Shown piece after piece: positions 1-7,510 of a stretch of DNA of 13,424 nucleotides. The stretch is from contig NVUO01000008.1 in the NCBI GenBank assembly GCA_002733155.1, forward strand, positions 110,775-124,198, in the 5' to 3' direction. Position numbers and translations under genes: made by a program. The notes beneath the pieces are model-generated. The model was given only the letters and a program-made list of their open reading frames with translations. It was not told where the DNA came from and made no database searches. Source of the stretch: Sulfurimonas sp. Lineage in GTDB: Bacteria; Campylobacterota; Campylobacteria; Campylobacterales; Sulfurimonadaceae. The stretch's first letter is position 1; each line of letters starts with the position of its first letter.

Positions 1-1218
1 TTCATCCACAAGTATAAAGATATTTGGGTCGTCTAATATCACTTTCTCTTTTTGCACTGTCTCAAACTTATGTATAAGTGTTGTTATAACACTTTTTCCA
101 CTTTGAAGAAGTTGTATAAGTTCCTTACCACTTCTTGCTCTTGTAGCCTCTATTTCACTCTTGTTAAATGTAGAGTGTATCTGTCTATCTAAATCTTTTC
201 TATCTGTTACAACTACTACCTTAGCGTTTGCAATACTAGCTTTTATCACACGAGTTAGCATTACCATAGTAAGAGACTTTCCACTTCCTTGTGTATGCCA
301 AATAAGTCCTCCACCTCTTCGCCCAGTAGCATCTAACTTATCTATTTTTTTTATTATCTCTTTAATGGCGAAATATTGTTGATACCTTGCTATCTTTTTT
401 ACTTTGTTATCAAAGATTATAAACGAACTTAAAAGTTCTATAACTCTTTTTTTCTCAAATAAAGAGTAGATAGTATTATCAAGTTTGCTAGGTGTTCTCT
501 CACAAACAAGAGTGTTTATATCTTGTCTTACATATTCTTCCCAAGTAGCATAAAACTTTTTAGGTGTTCCCGTTGTAGCATACTTAGGAGAATGGTTATT
601 ACCTGCAAGAGTTATCTGTGTAAATTTAAAAAGCTGTGGTATTTCACCTTTTTCTTGGTTTCGTATCATTTGAGAGATACCTTGTGCTGTTTCTACACTA
701 GATTTTTTAAGCTCTATTACACCAAAGGGGATACCATTTATAAACAATACTATATCAGGTCGTCTTGTCTTATCTCTCTCATTTAAAGTTTGTCTTGATA
801 CACTATATTCTTCTGTAAAATGAAAAGTATTATTCTCTATATTTTTAAAGTCTATATATTTAAGTGAAAAACTTTTTTTAATACCATCATGTAACTCTTC
901 TTGATAAGAATTTCCAAGGATAAGTTGGTCGGTTATTTTAGCATTTGCAGTCATTAGCCCTTCGTTTAAAGATTCATCTAAACTAGTAACTGCATTAGCT
1001 ATATTTTTTGGAGAAAATGGATAAGTTATACCTTTATATTTAAAATTATTTAACTTTTGAAGTTGATTTACTAAAATATCTTTTAAGAGTACATCAGATA
1101 GTTTTCCATTACGAAAATTAACATTATCTATTTGAGAGATAAATGTATATCCCATGGATTTCAATAAACCTATTACATTTTTTTGAAGCTGTTTTTCTGT
1201 TGATATATTTGAGTTCAT
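1..1218 (-). CDS. hsdR: Type I restriction enzyme, R subunit (HsdR), N-terminal part, cut by left edge
   Basis: This is the motor and nuclease subunit of a type I restriction-modification enzyme, which pulls unmodified DNA by ATP-driven translocation and cuts it. Reading from an ATG at 1218, the frame stays open for exactly 406 codons to base 1, so the C-terminal part is missing. The N-terminal PD-(D/E)xK nuclease domain is visible: RPDIVLF with Asp155, then GVIELKK with Glu169 and Lys171. The helicase Walker A motif is HTQGSGKS (about 308-315), followed by a VVTDRKDLDRQ segment (about 336-346). The visible part ends at FILVDE, the start of the DEAD-type Walker B motif. The start codon overlaps the rhuM-1 stop by 4 bp (ATGA), implying translational coupling. 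All catalytic residues that fall inside the window are intact. The family call is firm; the subtype is not determined. Confidence 0.95.
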   Translation of the reverse strand, partial: MNSNISTEKQLQKNVIGLLKSMGYTFISQIDNVNFRNGKLSDVLLKDILVNQLQKLNNFKYKGITYPFSPKNIANAVTSLDESLNEGLMTANAKITDQLILGNSYQEELHDGIKKSFSLKYIDFKNIENNTFHFTEEYSVSRQTLNERDKTRRPDIVLFINGIPFGVIELKKSSVETAQGISQMIRNQEKGEIPQLFKFTQITLAGNNHSPKYATTGTPKKFYATWEEYVRQDINTLVCERTPSKLDNTIYSLFEKKRVIELLSSFIIFDNKVKKIARYQQYFAIKEIIKKIDKLDATGRRGGGLIWHTQGSGKSLTMVMLTRVIKASIANAKVVVVTDRKDLDRQIHSTFNKSEIEATRARSGKELIQLLQSGKSVITTLIHKFETVQKEKVILDDPNIFILVDE

Positions 1219-2219
1219 CTTTTCTCCAATTCTAAAATTAGATTATCAAAATCAGATAAATATTTATCATCTTGAATCTTTTTATACTTATCAAATTCAC
1301 CCTCTGCCAACTCTTTTGCAAGTTTAGCAGTTATCGAACCATTGTCTTGAAGTATCTCTCTTTCATTAAAAATCAAAAATTTATCTAACTTTTTTATCCA
1401 ATCTTTTTGGTACATGATATTTTTACTTTGGGCTTGAAACTCTGCAAAATCAAGGTACATAGTAACAATTCTATTGTACAAATTCAACTCATCTAATTGT
1501 AGATAATTTTTAGCAATAGATACATCAGCTTTTCGTATTTTACCTTTATGTGAATTTTTCCACGCAGTCAATCCTATATTTTCTTTTGTACTATCTACTC
1601 TATCATAAATTATTTCAGATGCAGTTTGTCCTACCATTGCATAGTGAAGTTTATTTTGTACAGTTGCATAGAAGTTTTTTGTCTCTTGGCTTCTAGGGTC
1701 ATAGTCCGCACTACACTGAGCATAAATATCTGTAATTTTTTGATAAAATCTTCGCTCACTACTTCGTACATCTCGTATTCTCTCAAGCTGTTCATCAAAA
1801 TAATCTTTGCCAAAAGGTTGATTAGAATTTTTCAACCTCTCATCATCCATTGCAAAACCCTTGATGATATACTCTTGGAGTATCTTAGTAGCCCATATAC
1901 GAAACTGTGTAGCTTTTTGACTGTTTACTCTGTATCCTATAGAAATAATGGCATCAAGATTATAAAAATTAACTTTTTTTGTTTGTTGTTTTCCATCTAT
2001 TGCTCCGTGTTGAGTGGTTATTTCCATTTTGGAAACAACCACTTTTTCATCAAGTTCAGCACTACTAAAAATATTTTTTAAATGCTTAGAAATTGCAGGA
2101 ACTTTCACATCAAAAAGCTCAGATATTTGTTTTTGATTTAACCATATCGTTTCATTTTGTATTAAAACTTCTAGTTTTATTTCCTGATTTGGAGTTTTGT
2201 ATAGTAGTATTTCACTCAT
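1215..2219 (-). CDS. RhuM family protein (copy 1), in the hsd operon
   Basis: A 334-residue protein of the RhuM (virulence factor) family, named after a gene in Salmonella pathogenicity island 3; its biochemical role is not established. Residues 25-50 (IWLNQKQISELF, then PAISKHLKNIF) look like a winged helix-turn-helix, and residues 84-130 hold the family core YNLDAIISIGYRVNS, FRIWATKILQEYIIKGF and DDERLKN. The C-terminal two thirds is helical, with ERIRDVRSSERRFYQKI (146-162) and a conserved DRVDSTKENIGLTAW (206-220). It is paralogous to the gene at 4062-5048: 26 of 36 residues match in the segment from YRVNS to RLKN. A 78-bp gap holding a REP palindrome separates it from the RAYT gene upstream, and it overlaps hsdR by 4 bp. 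The position suggests an accessory role in the restriction system or a linked toxin or regulator; this is inference. Confidence 0.85.
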   Translation of the reverse strand: MSEILLYKTPNQEIKLEVLIQNETIWLNQKQISELFDVKVPAISKHLKNIFSSAELDEKVVVSKMEITTQHGAIDGKQQTKKVNFYNLDAIISIGYRVNSQKATQFRIWATKILQEYIIKGFAMDDERLKNSNQPFGKDYFDEQLERIRDVRSSERRFYQKITDIYAQCSADYDPRSQETKNFYATVQNKLHYAMVGQTASEIIYDRVDSTKENIGLTAWKNSHKGKIRKADVSIAKNYLQLDELNLYNRIVTMYLDFAEFQAQSKNIMYQKDWIKKLDKFLIFNEREILQDNGSITAKLAKELAEGEFDKYKKIQDDKYLSDFDNLILELEKR

Positions 2220-2265
2220 CTTTTGCCCTCTTCATTATAATATTTTAGTGATATTAGATTAGTTC

Positions 2266-2287
2266 GGGGATACGACTTTAGTCGTAT
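2266..2287 (+). repeat. REP-like palindrome, copy A (downstream of RAYT gene)
   Basis: GGGG is followed by the stem-loop ATACGACT-TT-AGTCGTAT, a perfect 8-bp stem with a 2-base loop. It starts 11 bp beyond the RAYT stop and is identical over all 22 bases to copy B at 2812-2833. A short palindrome with a four-base foot next to a RAYT gene is the usual arrangement of REP elements and their transposase. It lies in the only sizeable intergenic gap of the hsd operon, so its hairpin would be part of the polycistronic mRNA. Confidence 0.85.
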
Positions 2288-2297
2288 TTTAAAATAA

Positions 2298-2894
2298 CTA
2301 CTCATAAATACCATAAAACCTACTTTTAAAATCTTTTAAATTTGCTTTTATTGGATTGTATTTTATATATTCATAAGTTGTAATAAAATGCTCTTCATCT
2401 CTAATAACTTTATCAAAATAACCTTTTTCCCAAAATCTATCTTTACAATTAAGCATATTATTTATTTGCATTGAACTCGAACCTTTCAAAACTTGTATTA
2501 TTTTACTAAGTTCTTTATTTTGTTTAAATAATATATGAATATGATTTGGCATTATTGAAAAACATACTAGCTCATATAGTGTTTTATCCTTAGATAAAAA
2601 GAAACTCTTTAAATAATCCAATACTTCATCATTGAGATAATTCCCTTTTAAAGAACTATCAAGATATTTATCAATTTTATATTGCTTTAGTTTCGTAGAT
2701 ATATCTTCATTTGATATTCTTAAAAGATAATCATCAAGGCTATCAAAAGTTCTAAAAGTAACAAATTGATAATAACCAACCATATTAATATGTGGTAATG
2801 CAACTCTTTTTGGGGATACGACTTTAGTCGTATTTGTATTTATTTTTTTATTGTCATTTTGTACGACTAAAGTCGCACCCCCATTAGTGTTCAT
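2298..2894 (-). CDS. REP-associated tyrosine transposase (RAYT, Y1/HUH family)
   Basis: A 198-residue single-strand transposase of the Y1 (IS200/REP-associated) family, which acts on REP hairpins. The metal-binding HUH motif is MPNHIHILF (His118, His120). The usual LKGSSS segment follows at 136-141, then RFWEKGYFDKVIRDEEHF at about 153-170. The catalytic tyrosine is probably Tyr176 in EYIKYNP. The N-terminal KRVALPH...GYYQFVTFRT is the typical RAYT opening, so translation must begin upstream of it. The only ATG there is at 2894, overlapping the hsdS stop as ATGA. Residues about 5-30 (GGATLVVQND, TTKVVSPKR) are encoded by two inverted REP palindromes, so the transposase carries a REP-derived extension. 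It sits inside the hsd operon without breaking hsdS, and all catalytic motifs are intact. It is probably expressed by coupling to hsdS. Confidence 0.87.
   Translation of the reverse strand: MNTNGGATLVVQNDNKKINTNTTKVVSPKRVALPHINMVGYYQFVTFRTFDSLDDYLLRISNEDISTKLKQYKIDKYLDSSLKGNYLNDEVLDYLKSFFLSKDKTLYELVCFSIMPNHIHILFKQNKELSKIIQVLKGSSSMQINNMLNCKDRFWEKGYFDKVIRDEEHFITTYEYIKYNPIKANLKDFKSRFYGIYE
2812..2833 (+). repeat. REP-like palindrome, copy B (inside RAYT coding start)
   Basis: GGGG plus ATACGACTTTAGTCGTAT, identical to copy A at 2266-2287. It lies inside the RAYT reading frame and encodes TTKVVSP on the minus strand. It faces copy C across 27 bp, forming an inverted pair like the paired REPs of mosaic elements. 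Confidence 0.85.
2861..2882 (-). repeat. REP-like palindrome, copy C (inverted, at RAYT start and hsdS end)
   Basis: Read on the minus strand: four or more G, then GTGCGACT-TT-AGTCGTAC. One stem base differs from copies A and B, leaving a G-T wobble and keeping the hairpin. It lies 9 bp from the hsdS stop codon and encodes residues GGATLVV of the RAYT protein. Copies B and C point their G-rich feet outward. Confidence 0.8.
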
Positions 2895-4069
2895 ACTTTC
2901 ACCCTCACTTCCCCAGTAAGTAACTTTTGCATAAGCCCTTTTTTCTGCTCTTTTAACTCTTGAAGTTCATTTTTAAGTAAGTCTATCTCTTTGTCTGCAT
3001 TGTTTAGAACTTCTGCTATTTTTTGCTGTTCTTGGAGGGGAGGGAGTTTTATTTCTAATTCTTGATATTCCGAAATCCAATATCTTTTATGGTCATCTGC
3101 ACTATAATTTAATATTTGCATCATTTCAAAAACTAATTTGATATTCACATCTTTACTTTTAGCTTTTAATATTTTCATGGCTGATGATTTGGCTTTAAAA
3201 GGAAAATCAACAAACTGAGTAGCTGTTGTAAAATCATCAAAAATTATTACTGGTAAATCTTCTTCAAATATTCCATTTTCTTCTTTTGTATATCCCAAAA
3301 TAAATGTTTTACCTGCTGTGAGTACAGGTATTTTATAACTATTGTCATAATCTTTGTTAGCAACTAAATACTTTGTCGGTTGTATATAATCTAATAAATA
3401 TCCAAGTTTCGTAAATTTCCACTCATCAAAAAAGCCATCAAACCGAATCTCTCCACTCAAAAGCTTCTGCATTAATCCTTTTTTTAGTTTCTCTTTAGCT
3501 TTTATCAACTTATCTTGTTTTGAGATAGCATCATCCCAAGTGCTTAAAATATTGGATATTCTTTCTTGCTCTTTTAGAGGTGGTAGAGAGATTTTTAAAT
3601 TTTGTAAATCACTTTTCACAAAACCTTTAATAGATGTACCTTGATTGTATGAAATTAAAACTTTTGTTTTATCTTTAATTAAATAAGCAATAAATAGGGT
3701 GTTGTTATTTTTTAATGTTAAGTTTTGGAAATCTTGACTTGTGCAAATATCATTTTTATTAATTGCTACTTTTCCTACTCCAACTCTTGATACAATTAAT
3801 ATACTGTTTTTTTGAACTAACTTTGTTGCAGAGTTTTGTATCGAATCTTCTGTTATATATCTACTAATCTTAATGTTATAAATACTATTTTCAGTTAAAT
3901 CTGAACTAGAAATCCAAGGAATATTACCATTCCAAAATTCTTTATTTTTTGTACTTGGTGTACCACCTCCAGATAAACTGCCTAATTCTCCAACCCTAAC
4001 AACTTTCCAATCCTCAGGAACAACCCCAACCTTCGTCTGCTTATACCCTTTTCTAATAACTTCAGCCAT
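2891..4069 (-). CDS. hsdS: Type I restriction-modification specificity subunit (HsdS), full length
   Basis: This subunit recognises the two halves of the bipartite target sequence and directs HsdM and HsdR to it. It has the full two-repeat design. The first target-recognition domain runs from about 15 to 160 (VPEDWKVVRVGEL, GGGTPST, IPWISSSDL). The first conserved coiled coil follows at 161-208 (SLPPLKEQERI, then KKGLMQKLLSGEIRF). The second recognition domain is about 212-340, and the second coiled coil is at 341-392 (KLPPLQEQQKI, then GLMQKLLTGEVRVKV). The two coiled-coil blocks are near repeats of each other, as expected for the circular HsdS fold. The length of 392 residues is normal. It starts 8 bp inside the end of rhuM-2 and ends overlapping the RAYT start. 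The DNA target cannot be read from the sequence. Confidence 0.95.
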   Translation of the reverse strand: MAEVIRKGYKQTKVGVVPEDWKVVRVGELGSLSGGGTPSTKNKEFWNGNIPWISSSDLTENSIYNIKISRYITEDSIQNSATKLVQKNSILIVSRVGVGKVAINKNDICTSQDFQNLTLKNNNTLFIAYLIKDKTKVLISYNQGTSIKGFVKSDLQNLKISLPPLKEQERISNILSTWDDAISKQDKLIKAKEKLKKGLMQKLLSGEIRFDGFFDEWKFTKLGYLLDYIQPTKYLVANKDYDNSYKIPVLTAGKTFILGYTKEENGIFEEDLPVIIFDDFTTATQFVDFPFKAKSSAMKILKAKSKDVNIKLVFEMMQILNYSADDHKRYWISEYQELEIKLPPLQEQQKIAEVLNNADKEIDLLKNELQELKEQKKGLMQKLLTGEVRVKV

Positions 4070-5048
4070 TTTTATTCTCTATTGATTTTATAGCATCTTC
4101 AAAATCACTTTCAACTCTACTTTTTTCATTTATGGCTATGGCTTTGTACTTGTCATACTCTTCATTTGCTTTTTTAAGTGCTTGTTTATAAGAGATGATT
4201 CCTTTTGTTTGTAGTACATCAAAATCACCAAGAGTTAAAAAATCATCTAGCTTTTTTATCCAGTCTTGCATTTTCATTACTTTTCTTCTCTTGGCTTGAA
4301 GTTCGGCAAATTCCAAGTAGGATGTTACGATTCTGTTTAATGTATCTAGCTCATCATCGTTTAGAAAGTTTTTAGCTATGCTTACCTCTCTTTTAGTAGG
4401 CTTTACTCCACTAAAGTTTGTCATACCAAGATTGACTTTTGTACTATCTACTCTTTGGTGAACTATCTCTGCAGCTGTATTTCCATGCGTTGCAAAGTGC
4501 ATTTTGTTCTGTATAGTTTTGAAAAAATCTTGTGATGTATCATCATTTGAATCATAATCACTACTCGTAGCATAAATATCTAAGACCTTTTGCCAAAATA
4601 GTTTTTCACTACTTCGTATATCTCTTATACGTGCAAGTAACACATCAAAGTAACTATTTTTAGCATTTTTAAGTTTCTCATCATCCATTACAAAACCTTT
4701 GATGATGTACTCCGTAAGTCTTGCAGTTGCCCATTGTCTAAACTTTGTTGCGATGTTTGACTTTACTCTGTATCCAACTGATATAATCATATCGAGGTTA
4801 TAGTGTTCTATATCTCTTTTAACTTTTCTATTGCCCTCTTGTTGAACTATTAGGAAATTCCTAATAGTTGGATTTTCTTCTAGTTCTTTTTCTTTATAGA
4901 TATTTTTTATATGCTCATTTATAGTAGCGGTTGTTACACTAAAAAGCTCCGACAATTGCTTTTGAGATAACCAAAGAGTTTCATTTTCTAGTTTTATATC
5001 AAGTTCAGTAGTACCATCTTCATTTTGATAAATTATCATTTCACTCAT
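4062..5048 (-). CDS. RhuM family protein (copy 2), between hsdM and hsdS
   Basis: A 328-residue RhuM family protein and paralogue of the gene at 1215-2219. It has the same layout: a helix-turn-helix-like segment at about 25-50 (LWLSQKQLSELF, then TINEHIKNI) and the core YNLDMIISVGYRVKS at 83-97. FRQWATARLTEYIIKGF and MDDEKLKN follow, then IRDIRSSEKLFWQKV (141-155), QRVDSTKVNLGMTNF and a helical C-terminus. The two copies differ most at residues 55-80, which may set partner or DNA specificity (inference). The gene overlaps the hsdM stop by 4 bp (ATGA) and the hsdS start by 8 bp, so it must be co-translated with the methylase and specificity subunits. RhuM genes are often found inside type I systems, but no reaction has been shown. 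Confidence 0.87.
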   Translation of the reverse strand: MSEMIIYQNEDGTTELDIKLENETLWLSQKQLSELFSVTTATINEHIKNIYKEKELEENPTIRNFLIVQQEGNRKVKRDIEHYNLDMIISVGYRVKSNIATKFRQWATARLTEYIIKGFVMDDEKLKNAKNSYFDVLLARIRDIRSSEKLFWQKVLDIYATSSDYDSNDDTSQDFFKTIQNKMHFATHGNTAAEIVHQRVDSTKVNLGMTNFSGVKPTKREVSIAKNFLNDDELDTLNRIVTSYLEFAELQAKRRKVMKMQDWIKKLDDFLTLGDFDVLQTKGIISYKQALKKANEEYDKYKAIAINEKSRVESDFEDAIKSIENKNG

Positions 5049-6583
5049 AAGCCAAGCTCCTTAAGATACCCTCTCATCTTAGATTTTATCTCAACCAACT
5101 CTTTTTCTATATTTTGTATATTTATTTTAGTAGCTTCTATATCAACTATCTCTTCTTCTTCAAAAGTATCTACATATCTAGGTATATTTAGATTATAATC
5201 ATTTTCTTGTATCTCTTGAAGTGTAGCTATATGAGAGTATTTTTCTTCTGTCTTTTTATTTGTATAAGTGTCTAGTATCTTTTGTATATGTTTATCATCT
5301 ATAAAATTTTGATTTTTTGCTTTGTTAAAATGCTCTTTTGTACTTGCGTCTATAAAAAGGACATCTGTACTAGTTCGTCCTTTTTTAAATACCATTATAC
5401 AGGCAGGTATAGAAGTACCAAAAAATAGATTTGCAGGTAAGCCTATCACAGCATCAAGTAAGTTGTCATCTTCTATAAGTTGCTTTCTTATTTTCCCCTC
5501 ACTCGCACCACGAAAAAGTACACCATGAGGGAGAACTACACCCATTCGTCCATGCTCGTTAAGTGAAGCTATCATGTGGAGTAAAAAAGCATAGTCACCT
5601 TTACTTTTTGGTGGTACGCCTCTCTCAAACCTTTTGTATCTGTCTTCACTCGCATTTTGGGCACCCCACTTATCTAAACTAAATGGTGGATTTGCTACAA
5701 CTACATCAAACTTCATTAGATGCTCATTCTCTAAATGAAGTGGATTGCCTATCGTATCTCCCCACTCTATAACTGAATCATTGATATTATGTAAAAACAT
5801 ATTCATTTTGCATAGTGCTACAGTTGCACTTTTACTCTCTTGACCATAGATTCTAAAGTTGTCACTTTTAACTTCTTTAGAAGCTTTAATAAGAAGTGAA
5901 CCAGAACCACAAGTTGGATCATAGATTCTATCTCCCTCTTTTGCTTCTACTAGTTTTGAAAGTAATGTTGATACAGCACTTGGTGTGAAAAATTCGCCCC
6001 CTTTTTTACCTGCATCACCTGCAAAGTGTGAAATAAGATACTCATAACTATCACCAATTACATCATTGTCTTTCAATATAGAAGGTCTTAAATCGAGTCT
6101 TACATCTGCAAAATCTTCAAGTAAATTTTTAAGTATTTTATTTTTTTCTTTAGTTCTTCCAAAAACTGCTTCACTATTAAAGCTTATCTCTCTAAATACC
6201 CCATCAAGTTTTTCTTTATTGTCTTCTTCTATACGGTCTAATACTTTATCTATTTCTTCACCAAGATTTTCTGATTCTTTATGTTTTAATAGATACTCAA
6301 ATGTACATTTCTCATCAAGTTTAAACTTCTCACGACTTAAACTCTTTTGGATTCTCTCTTGATTATCTCCATGTTTAGCTTTTAACTCTTCAATCTTTTC
6401 TCTATAAAAATCTGATAAATACTTAACAAACAACATAGTAAGAACATAATCTTTATACTGTGAGCTATCCATAGTTGTTCTAAATGTATCACATGCTTTC
6501 CATACTATAGCGTTGATTGTTTCTTGACTTGTTTTCGAGGAAACTTTTTGTTCCACAAAATCGCTTTTGCTAGTTTTGCTCAC
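5045..6583 (-). CDS. hsdM: Type I restriction-modification DNA adenine methyltransferase (HsdM)
   Basis: The modification subunit: an S-adenosylmethionine-dependent N6-adenine methyltransferase that protects host DNA and forms the core complex with HsdS. It is 512 residues, normal for the family. The N-terminal helical domain (about 20-185) includes WKACDTFRTTMDSSQYKDYV. The methylase domain follows, with GGEFFTP at 195-201, the cofactor-binding motif I YDPTCGSGSLLIKA at 221-234, and catalytic motif IV NPPF at 298-301. A coiled-coil tail lies at about 475-512. All key residues are present, so it should be active. Its start lies 14 bp inside the end of the half-hsdS gene, and its stop overlaps the rhuM-2 start. 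Confidence 0.97.
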   Translation of the reverse strand: MSKTSKSDFVEQKVSSKTSQETINAIVWKACDTFRTTMDSSQYKDYVLTMLFVKYLSDFYREKIEELKAKHGDNQERIQKSLSREKFKLDEKCTFEYLLKHKESENLGEEIDKVLDRIEEDNKEKLDGVFREISFNSEAVFGRTKEKNKILKNLLEDFADVRLDLRPSILKDNDVIGDSYEYLISHFAGDAGKKGGEFFTPSAVSTLLSKLVEAKEGDRIYDPTCGSGSLLIKASKEVKSDNFRIYGQESKSATVALCKMNMFLHNINDSVIEWGDTIGNPLHLENEHLMKFDVVVANPPFSLDKWGAQNASEDRYKRFERGVPPKSKGDYAFLLHMIASLNEHGRMGVVLPHGVLFRGASEGKIRKQLIEDDNLLDAVIGLPANLFFGTSIPACIMVFKKGRTSTDVLFIDASTKEHFNKAKNQNFIDDKHIQKILDTYTNKKTEEKYSHIATLQEIQENDYNLNIPRYVDTFEEEEIVDIEATKINIQNIEKELVEIKSKMRGYLKELGL

Positions 6584-7166
6584 TTGATTGCTCCATTTTT
6601 AATATATTGTTAAATACTTCTGAGTAGTATTTTTCTTTTTCATTTTTCAAACTTCTAAGTAAATCTATCTCTTTATTTGTTAAGTCTAAAAACTCCACTA
6701 TCTTTTTTTGCTCTTCTAAAGATGGAAGTTTTATCTGTAAATCTTCTAACTCTTTAGTTTTAATCATATTTATTGCTGTACCAGTTATAAAATTATTTAA
6801 TGCTCTTTTAGCAGTAGTAGAGTTAAGGTAGTATGTTAAAAACTTACTACAAACTTTTGTTTCATCAACTCTCAGAGATGCTACAAATGAGGGTATAACT
6901 AAACCACTATTGTCTGTATCTATAAATACAGCAATATTAGGTTCTCTGAGTCTTATTAACACATCATTGGTTTGTGTTAAGTAAGTCTCTTTAATTTTTT
7001 CTTTTGATACAAAAGTATCTAAATTATCAACTATTAAACTGCCATTAGTGTTAAAAGATTTTAAAGTAACTGCTTTATACGAAATGATTTCGCTATCAAC
7101 TGCAGAAGCTTTTTTTCTTGCTGTTACTAATCCAGTTCTGATGATTGAAACATCTTTTAATCTCAA
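6570..7166 (-). CDS. Half-length HsdS-like protein with one recognition domain
   Basis: A 198-residue protein equal to one half of an HsdS subunit. It has one target-recognition domain (about 1-145, with KAVTLKSF and DVLIRLREPNIAVF) and one conserved coiled coil (146-185, IKLPSLEEQKKI then LRSLKNEKEKYYSEV). Full HsdS has two of each, and a full copy is present at 2891-4069. Single-domain HsdS proteins are known to work as dimers reading symmetric sites, so this gene could give HsdM a second specificity; that is inference. The start is TTG at 7166, chosen because AAAGGAC lies 7 bases upstream on the minus strand and no ATG is in phase nearby. It is first in the hsd operon and overlaps hsdM by 14 bp. 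It could also be a remnant of a longer hsdS, but its end is clean and the coiled coil complete. Confidence 0.85.
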   Translation of the reverse strand: MRLKDVSIIRTGLVTARKKASAVDSEIISYKAVTLKSFNTNGSLIVDNLDTFVSKEKIKETYLTQTNDVLIRLREPNIAVFIDTDNSGLVIPSFVASLRVDETKVCSKFLTYYLNSTTAKRALNNFITGTAINMIKTKELEDLQIKLPSLEEQKKIVEFLDLTNKEIDLLRSLKNEKEKYYSEVFNNILKMEQSSEQN

Positions 7167-7196
7167 TATTTAGTCCTTTTATTTGTATATAGTGAA

Positions 7197-7225
7197 ATGA
7201 TACAATAAAATTGTAAATAAGTTAA
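7197..7225 (-). promoter_or_regulatory. Candidate promoter of the hsd operon
   Basis: On the minus strand TTAACT (7220-7225) and TATCAT (7197-7202) are separated by 17 bases, a standard sigma-70 layout, and transcription would start near 7190, about 25 bases before the TTG of the half-hsdS gene. A perfect palindrome TACAAT-AAA-ATTGTA (7201-7215) overlaps the -10 and spacer and could be an operator. No other promoter-like region precedes the coupled hsd genes. AT-rich sequence makes chance matches common. Confidence 0.4.
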
Positions 7226-7255
7226 ATGTATATTCCTAAGTAATACAAAAATTAT

Positions 7256-7492
7256 TTAAATATATTTTTCAATAGCTTTATTTAGCTCTTTTATATTTTC
7301 ATAAACATCTTTATCTTTAATATTTAATGAGTTTAGATACTGAGTTGTCTTGTATATAAAATCTTTTTTAGCTATATTGTATTTTGTACATATTGTTCTA
7401 GCATGTTTATTTCTAGAACTCTTTCGTTCATTTCTTCGCCTAGAACTTCGTGCATTTCTTCTATCTTCTGCACTATTTGGTTCTGAAAACAC
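7256..7492 (-). CDS. Small arginine-rich ORF, unrecognised; possible remnant of an RNA-guided nuclease
   Basis: A 78-residue frame starting with GTG at 7492; the frame is open to 7534, and I see no ribosome binding site before the GTG. It is the longest minus-strand frame between the hsd promoter and the tracrRNA. Residues 8-30 are strongly basic: AEDRRNARSSRRRNERKSS. The spacing RR-x-ARS-x-R-x-R resembles the arginine-rich bridge helix of type II-C Cas9, which in Campylobacter jejuni reads roughly RRLARSARKRLARR. The preceding VFSEPNS also fits the stretch just before that helix. The rest (KYNIAKKDFIYKTTQYL and on) is an ordinary helical sequence. RuvC-I, which should lie further upstream, is absent, so if related it is a fragment. 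It starts next to, and divergent from, the tracrRNA. It could equally be an unrelated small basic protein or a spurious frame. Confidence 0.35.
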   Translation of the reverse strand: MFSEPNSAEDRRNARSSRRRNERKSSRNKHARTICTKYNIAKKDFIYKTTQYLNSLNIKDKDVYENIKELNKAIEKYI

Positions 7493-7510
7493 GATACTAT
7501 TACTAATCAG

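Noticed and set aside
161..786. Plus-strand frames at the left edge
   Set aside because: They lie opposite hsdR, whose nuclease and helicase motifs are clear on the minus strand.
1626..2081. A 151-codon plus-strand frame opposite rhuM-1
   Set aside because: Cysteine- and phenylalanine-rich product with no family features, lying wholly inside a well-supported gene on the other strand.
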